A DNA stretch of 64,000 bases from Fimbriimonadaceae bacterium (GTDB lineage: Bacteria; Armatimonadota; UBA10988). The stretch lies in assembly GCA_020850355.1 (NCBI GenBank), contig JADZEX010000033.1, forward strand, positions 1 through 64,000. Reading direction: 5' to 3'. The translations under genes were made by a program, and so were the position numbers. Under the pieces are notes generated by a model that was given only the letters and a program-made list of their open reading frames with translations, ran no database searches and was not told the DNA's origin. Below, piece after piece: positions 60,919-64,000 of this stretch. The number at the start of each line of letters is the position of its first letter. Position 1 is the stretch's first letter.

Positions 60919-63045
60919 CTACGGCGCGACGTAGACCTCTCCCGGAGCGAGCTGCCGCCAGGCGCCAGCGATCCATCCGGCGGCCGGCGCGTTGCTGAGG
61001 TTGGCGGCGACCTGCTGGCCGCGGAAGCTGGCGCAGAGCACCCCCGGGGCGGGTTCGCTGGTTTGCAGGGTGGTCACGGCGGTGGCGTTGGCGGTCTGAC
61101 CGGGCAGCAGCAGCAGGGCCTGGCTGGTCAGCAGCCGGCCGGCCGGCACCGCGCCGAGGTCGCGCTGGTAGCAGCCAGCCACGGCCTGTTCCAGGCGGGC
61201 CCGCTGGTAGCGGTGGGCGGCCCAGTAGTGCAGCCGCCCGCCGCTGCCGACGATGCCGAGGCGCTGATCGACATTGACCCAGGCCGAGTCCAGCGGCTGC
61301 CAGGCATCGGGCGCGGCCGTGGCGCCTGGGACCTCGAGCCAGCCGAAGCTGCCGCGTAGCCGGCGGACGTTGGGGTGCAGCGGGCCGGCGTCTTCGTTCA
61401 GCAGCGTCACCAGCCCGGTGGCCAGCTCGCGAACCGTCACCGCCTGCCGCGCGGCCAGGCGCTCCAGGTAGAGCACCGGCAGGCCCGGCAGGCTGACCAA
61501 CGCCAGGCGCTGTTCCAGCCGCCCCTGGCAGCGGCTGACCACCGCACTGACAGCGATCTGGTCGGGGCCGGGTACCACTATCTTCGAGACCACCCGCGGC
61601 GCATCGTCGGGCGCCTCGGCGATGGCGATCCGCCCGATCAGGCCGCGTTCGCTGGGGCTGGTCAGCCAGGTATCGCCGTTCGCCCAGACCAGGCCCATGA
61701 CGCCATTGGCCCAGGTGAAGCTGGCGGCCTTGGGCCCGCTGCGGTGCAGCGCGAAACCGCCCTTCTCAAAGACCTGCACGCCTGCTTGAGCGCGGTCGTA
61801 GGCGGCGGCGTGGAGTGGCTGCGGGCCGTCGCCAGCCAGCCGGTGCAGCAGCACCAGCTCGGCGTAGCGCGCGATCATCTCCTCTTCGGCATTCGGGTAG
61901 TTGAACTCCCGCGCGTCGTACAGCCGTCCGTCGTCGAAGCGGCGGTGCATCCGGCCGAGGTTGTCGAGGCAGGCCTGTTCGAGATAGGCTGAGGCGGGCT
62001 CGCCGCCGAGCACGCTGAGCAGCGCCGAGAGCAGCAACGGCACGTCCAGCCGGTGCGGCCACCAGTCCTGGCCGTTGACGTACAGACAGCCCCCATCGCG
62101 GGCAGTCAGGCGACGCAGCACCGCCGCGGTCTCGCCAGCGTTGAAGAAGCAGGCGGCCGGGACCGGCCGGCCGGCGTGGAGATAGAGCAGCGCATTGCGC
62201 AGGTTCAGCGCGCTGGTCGAGAGATAGTCAGGATGCACCCGGCCGTGGTTCTCCAGCGTGAAGTCGTCGTGGATCGTCACCACGCTGAGCCGCTCGCGCA
62301 GCGGCCGGCCGTCAACCACCCGCGTCGAATCGCGGTCGGCGGCTCGCACGAAGCCGTTGAGCATGTAGACGATGGCCCGCTCTTGCCAGGCCGCCGCGTG
62401 CGGATGCTGCGGCCAGGCGACCGCCGCCAGGGCCAGGACCTCGGAGTTCCAGGCGTTCTCCTCGGCTTTGGTGTCGCCCACCACGCCGTGGTCGGGCGGA
62501 CGGGTCAGGAAGCGGTCGGCCTCGTGAGCCACAGCGCGGGCGACCAGGCGGCGGGTCTCGGCGTCGAGCAGATCGTCGGCCAGCCAGGCGGCCTGGCCAG
62601 CGATGGCGGCCCAGAACGCCGACTGCCAGGCGTCGCCCCAGGGCTGGCCATCACCGGTGCGCCCCCCATTGGCCCGGTGCGTGGCGCCGAGATAGCGCAA
62701 CAGACCGCGCAAGTCGACCACCGCCTGGTCTCGCGAGCAACCGGTCAGCGCGGCGTCCCAGGCCTCGAGCAACAGCACGGCGTACCCCAACGCCACGGTG
62801 GCGTTCTGCCGCACGGCATGCTCGTTGTGGTCGTCGCGCTTGTGGAACCGCCCGCCCGGCACACTCGGCGCCTCCCTGATCCGGGGCGCGGTCAGCCGCA
62901 GATACCGCGCCAACCGCGCCTGCGCCTCCCGCGCCAGCGGCGTCCAAGGCCCCAAGGCGACCCGTGGAGCCGGCCCCACACGGTCCAGCCCACCCTCCCC
63001 GGCCGTGGCAACCAGCGCGAAGGCAAGCAAAGGGGTCAGGACCAT
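60919..63045 (-). CDS. Exported alpha/alpha toroid (heparinase-like) protein
   Basis: 708 residues. Signal peptide MVLTPLLAFALVATAGEGG. The central part (residues 80-400) is helical with toroid-lyase features: HNEHAVRQNATVALGYAVLL, GDTKAEENAWNSEVLALAAVAWP, VVTIHDDFTLENHGRVHPDY and NGQDWWPHRLDVPLLLSALL. A beta-sandwich domain follows (GPKAASFTWANGVMGLVW..., VVVTVS-like strands). The arrangement is like heparinase II/III or alginate-lyase relatives; no catalytic Tyr/His set was verified. Its ATG and first five codons lie inside a 24-bp repeat, with AGGTGA eight bases upstream. Confidence 0.7.
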   Translation of the reverse strand: MVLTPLLAFALVATAGEGGLDRVGPAPRVALGPWTPLAREAQARLARYLRLTAPRIREAPSVPGGRFHKRDDHNEHAVRQNATVALGYAVLLLEAWDAALTGCSRDQAVVDLRGLLRYLGATHRANGGRTGDGQPWGDAWQSAFWAAIAGQAAWLADDLLDAETRRLVARAVAHEADRFLTRPPDHGVVGDTKAEENAWNSEVLALAAVAWPQHPHAAAWQERAIVYMLNGFVRAADRDSTRVVDGRPLRERLSVVTIHDDFTLENHGRVHPDYLSTSALNLRNALLYLHAGRPVPAACFFNAGETAAVLRRLTARDGGCLYVNGQDWWPHRLDVPLLLSALLSVLGGEPASAYLEQACLDNLGRMHRRFDDGRLYDAREFNYPNAEEEMIARYAELVLLHRLAGDGPQPLHAAAYDRAQAGVQVFEKGGFALHRSGPKAASFTWANGVMGLVWANGDTWLTSPSERGLIGRIAIAEAPDDAPRVVSKIVVPGPDQIAVSAVVSRCQGRLEQRLALVSLPGLPVLYLERLAARQAVTVRELATGLVTLLNEDAGPLHPNVRRLRGSFGWLEVPGATAAPDAWQPLDSAWVNVDQRLGIVGSGGRLHYWAAHRYQRARLEQAVAGCYQRDLGAVPAGRLLTSQALLLLPGQTANATAVTTLQTSEPAPGVLCASFRGQQVAANLSNAPAAGWIAGAWRQLAPGEVYVAP

Positions 63046-63052
63046 TTTCTGA
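63029..63052. repeat. 24-bp direct repeat, copy 1
   Basis: Identical to 63104-63127 (AAAGGGGTCAGGACC then ATTTTCTGA), 75 bases apart. On the minus strand it contains an ATG plus codons for MVLTP and follows a stop codon by a few bases in both copies. Similar GGGGTCAGGA...TTTT strings recur as extragenic repeats in many environmental genomes. Confidence 0.85.
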
Positions 63053-63057
63053 TCACC

Positions 63058-63099
63058 TCAGTCCAGCGGCAGGCCCGCGAGGCTGGTCACCCAGTCCCA
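63058..63099 (-). pseudogene. Relic of an esterase gene 3' end
   Basis: On the minus strand it encodes WDWVTSLAGLPLD and a stop, parallel to WNWVTSVTGLQLQ and the stop of the intact esterase gene at 63131. Thirteen codons remain between the two 24-bp repeats. In frame with the ATG of repeat copy 2 it makes a 20-codon open frame. It appears to be the tail of a lost paralogous gene. Confidence 0.75.
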
Positions 63100-63103
63100 C
63101 AGA

Positions 63104-63127
63104 AAAGGGGTCAGGACCATTTTCTGA
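63104..63127. repeat. 24-bp direct repeat, copy 2
   Basis: Second copy of the 24-base unit at 63029-63052; lies four bases beyond the stop codon of the intact esterase gene. Confidence 0.85.
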
Positions 63128-63130
63128 ATC

Positions 63131-64000
63131 TTACTGCAACTGCAGGCCCGTGACGCTGGTCACCCAGTTCCAGGCGGTCTGCCGGGCCGGGCTGGGGCGC
63201 AGCAACCAGCGGTCGGTGTGGGGGTGGATGGCCAGGTCGTTGGGGAACGGGCCGAGGATCTGCGACACCGGGACATCGAGGAAGGTGAAGCTGGCCAGGT
63301 CGACCCGGCCGGTGAGGTAGTCGCGGAGGCCGGCGGTGCCGCCGTTCTGGCAGACCAACGCCGGCCGGCCGGCGTGGCGCTGCAGGCGTGCCGTGGCGGC
63401 GGCGCGGTAGGTGGCGAGCGGCGCGCCCCAGGTGGTGCCGCCCCACTCCCGTTCGCCGTCGTAATGGTCGTGGCTCACCAGCCCGCACCAGAGTGGGGCG
63501 ATGCGGTCGTCGTGCAGGCCGAGGTAGTTGACGCCGATGGCGCCGCGCGAGAAGCCGCACAGCAGCACGCGGGCCGGGTCACCGCCCCAGGCCGCGCAGC
63601 TCCGTGGCACCTCGCGCCGGGCGTAATCGAGGGTCGCGCCGACGTCGCCCCACCAGGTCTCCTGGTTGCGCTGGTGGTCGGCCGCGACGTAGGGCAGCAC
63701 CAGCCAGATGGCCCGTCCGGCGGTCAGTCCGTAGCCCAGCGCGGCGCCCTCGACGAGGCCGCTGGAGCCGAGCGTCGGCGCCTGATTGCCGGTGTACTCG
63801 ACGACCACCGGCCAACGCTGCCCGGCGGCGACGGCGGCCGCGGTCCAAGCGGGCGGCAGGTAGAGCAGGTGGTGTACCGCCGTGCCAGCGTACTCCGGCG
63901 CGGTCACGCTGACGCGCTGCCCGGCGGCGGGCGGCCCGGCGCCCAGCGGCGGCACCGTCAGATCCCCCGGCGCGGCCAGTAGCAGAGCGCTCCAGAGCGG
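63131..64000 (-). CDS. Alpha/beta hydrolase (esterase-like), 5' end beyond window
   Basis: 290 codons visible, open to the window edge. PLWSALLLAAPGDLTVPP at the edge looks like the end of a signal peptide, so little is missing. The rest is an alpha/beta hydrolase: VEYTGNQAP strand, ADHQRNQETWWGDVGATLDYA, nucleophile elbow LLCGFSRGAIGVNYLGLH (Ser in GFSRG), and ending WNWVTSVTGLQLQ. It resembles feruloyl/acetyl-xylan esterase-type secreted hydrolases, but the exact family was not identified. A GTG at 63955 would drop the signal peptide and is less likely. A relic of a second copy lies just downstream. Confidence 0.8.
   Translation of the reverse strand, partial: PLWSALLLAAPGDLTVPPLGAGPPAAGQRVSVTAPEYAGTAVHHLLYLPPAWTAAAVAAGQRWPVVVEYTGNQAPTLGSSGLVEGAALGYGLTAGRAIWLVLPYVAADHQRNQETWWGDVGATLDYARREVPRSCAAWGGDPARVLLCGFSRGAIGVNYLGLHDDRIAPLWCGLVSHDHYDGEREWGGTTWGAPLATYRAAATARLQRHAGRPALVCQNGGTAGLRDYLTGRVDLASFTFLDVPVSQILGPFPNDLAIHPHTDRWLLRPSPARQTAWNWVTSVTGLQLQ

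Overview
The window is very GC-rich bacterial DNA with dense, mostly unidirectional gene runs and many 1-4 nt gene overlaps. Two genes encode prepilin-type N-termini that run [18 protein letters not shown] then [14 protein letters not shown], one of them with an H-X9-DG motif. That signature is abundant in Armatimonadota and in some planctomycete-like phyla. Together with bacillithiol genes, several sulfatases, a GH9 cellulase, toroid glycosidases and Tat-exported metallophosphatases, it suggests a chromosomal segment from an uncultured, polysaccharide-degrading, Gram-negative-type bacterium, most likely Armatimonadota. The phylum is an inference. No rRNA, tRNA or CRISPR array was seen.

Layout. 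1-8.9 kb (minus strand): a partial prepilin, an exported alpha/beta hydrolase, an Nramp-related transporter, a tetraheme cytochrome, a Tat-exported TIM-barrel protein, three tandem Uma2 nucleases, a HAD phosphatase and a UxaA-family dehydratase. 9.0-15.1 kb (plus): a small Cys-containing protein, a protein with a degenerate ImmA/IrrE-like end, a GH9 cellulase and an M55 peptidase. 15.1-17.3 kb (minus): a UroD-like protein and small unknowns. 17.3-23.3 kb (plus): a tight operon of der, a transglutaminase-like lipoprotein, plsY, bshB1, bshA and a stand-alone lipoyl/E3-binding protein. 23.5-31 kb: an aldo/keto reductase, an Eis-like acetyltransferase, a heme-sensor chemoreceptor and a DUF1638-hydantoinase fusion. 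31-37.7 kb (minus): a methyltransferase, a metallophosphatase, a sulfatase, an LTxxQ-repeat protein and a two-component pair whose kinase lacks its phosphoacceptor domain.

39.3-46.6 kb is the most interesting part. A 6.7 kb gene for a giant DUF4011-helicase-Vsr-DUF3320 protein (the Hhe-type antiphage architecture) lies between two 122 bp direct repeats. Both repeats encode the same 3' end of the neighbouring glycosidase gene and differ only at synonymous positions. A decayed response-regulator fragment abuts the left repeat. This looks like a one-gene defense island inserted at the 3' end of a protein-coding gene.

46.5-54.6 kb (minus) is an eight-gene run with 4-nt overlaps through its middle: HAD phosphatase, isochorismatase-like hydrolase, single lipoyl domain, EI24-type membrane protein, PflX-type radical SAM enzyme, 2-hydroxyacid dehydrogenase, sulfatase and glycosidase. 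54.6-61 kb (plus) holds a pyruvyltransferase-like protein, the prepilin plus lipoprotein pair, a metallophosphatase, a TMEM175-like channel, an exported unknown and an M23-like peptidase. 61-64 kb (minus) has a toroid-fold protein whose start codon lies in a 24 bp repeat, a short relic of an esterase gene, and the intact esterase running off the window. Most coding capacity points to uptake and degradation of sulfated and acidic polysaccharides, with envelope, redox and defense genes interspersed.
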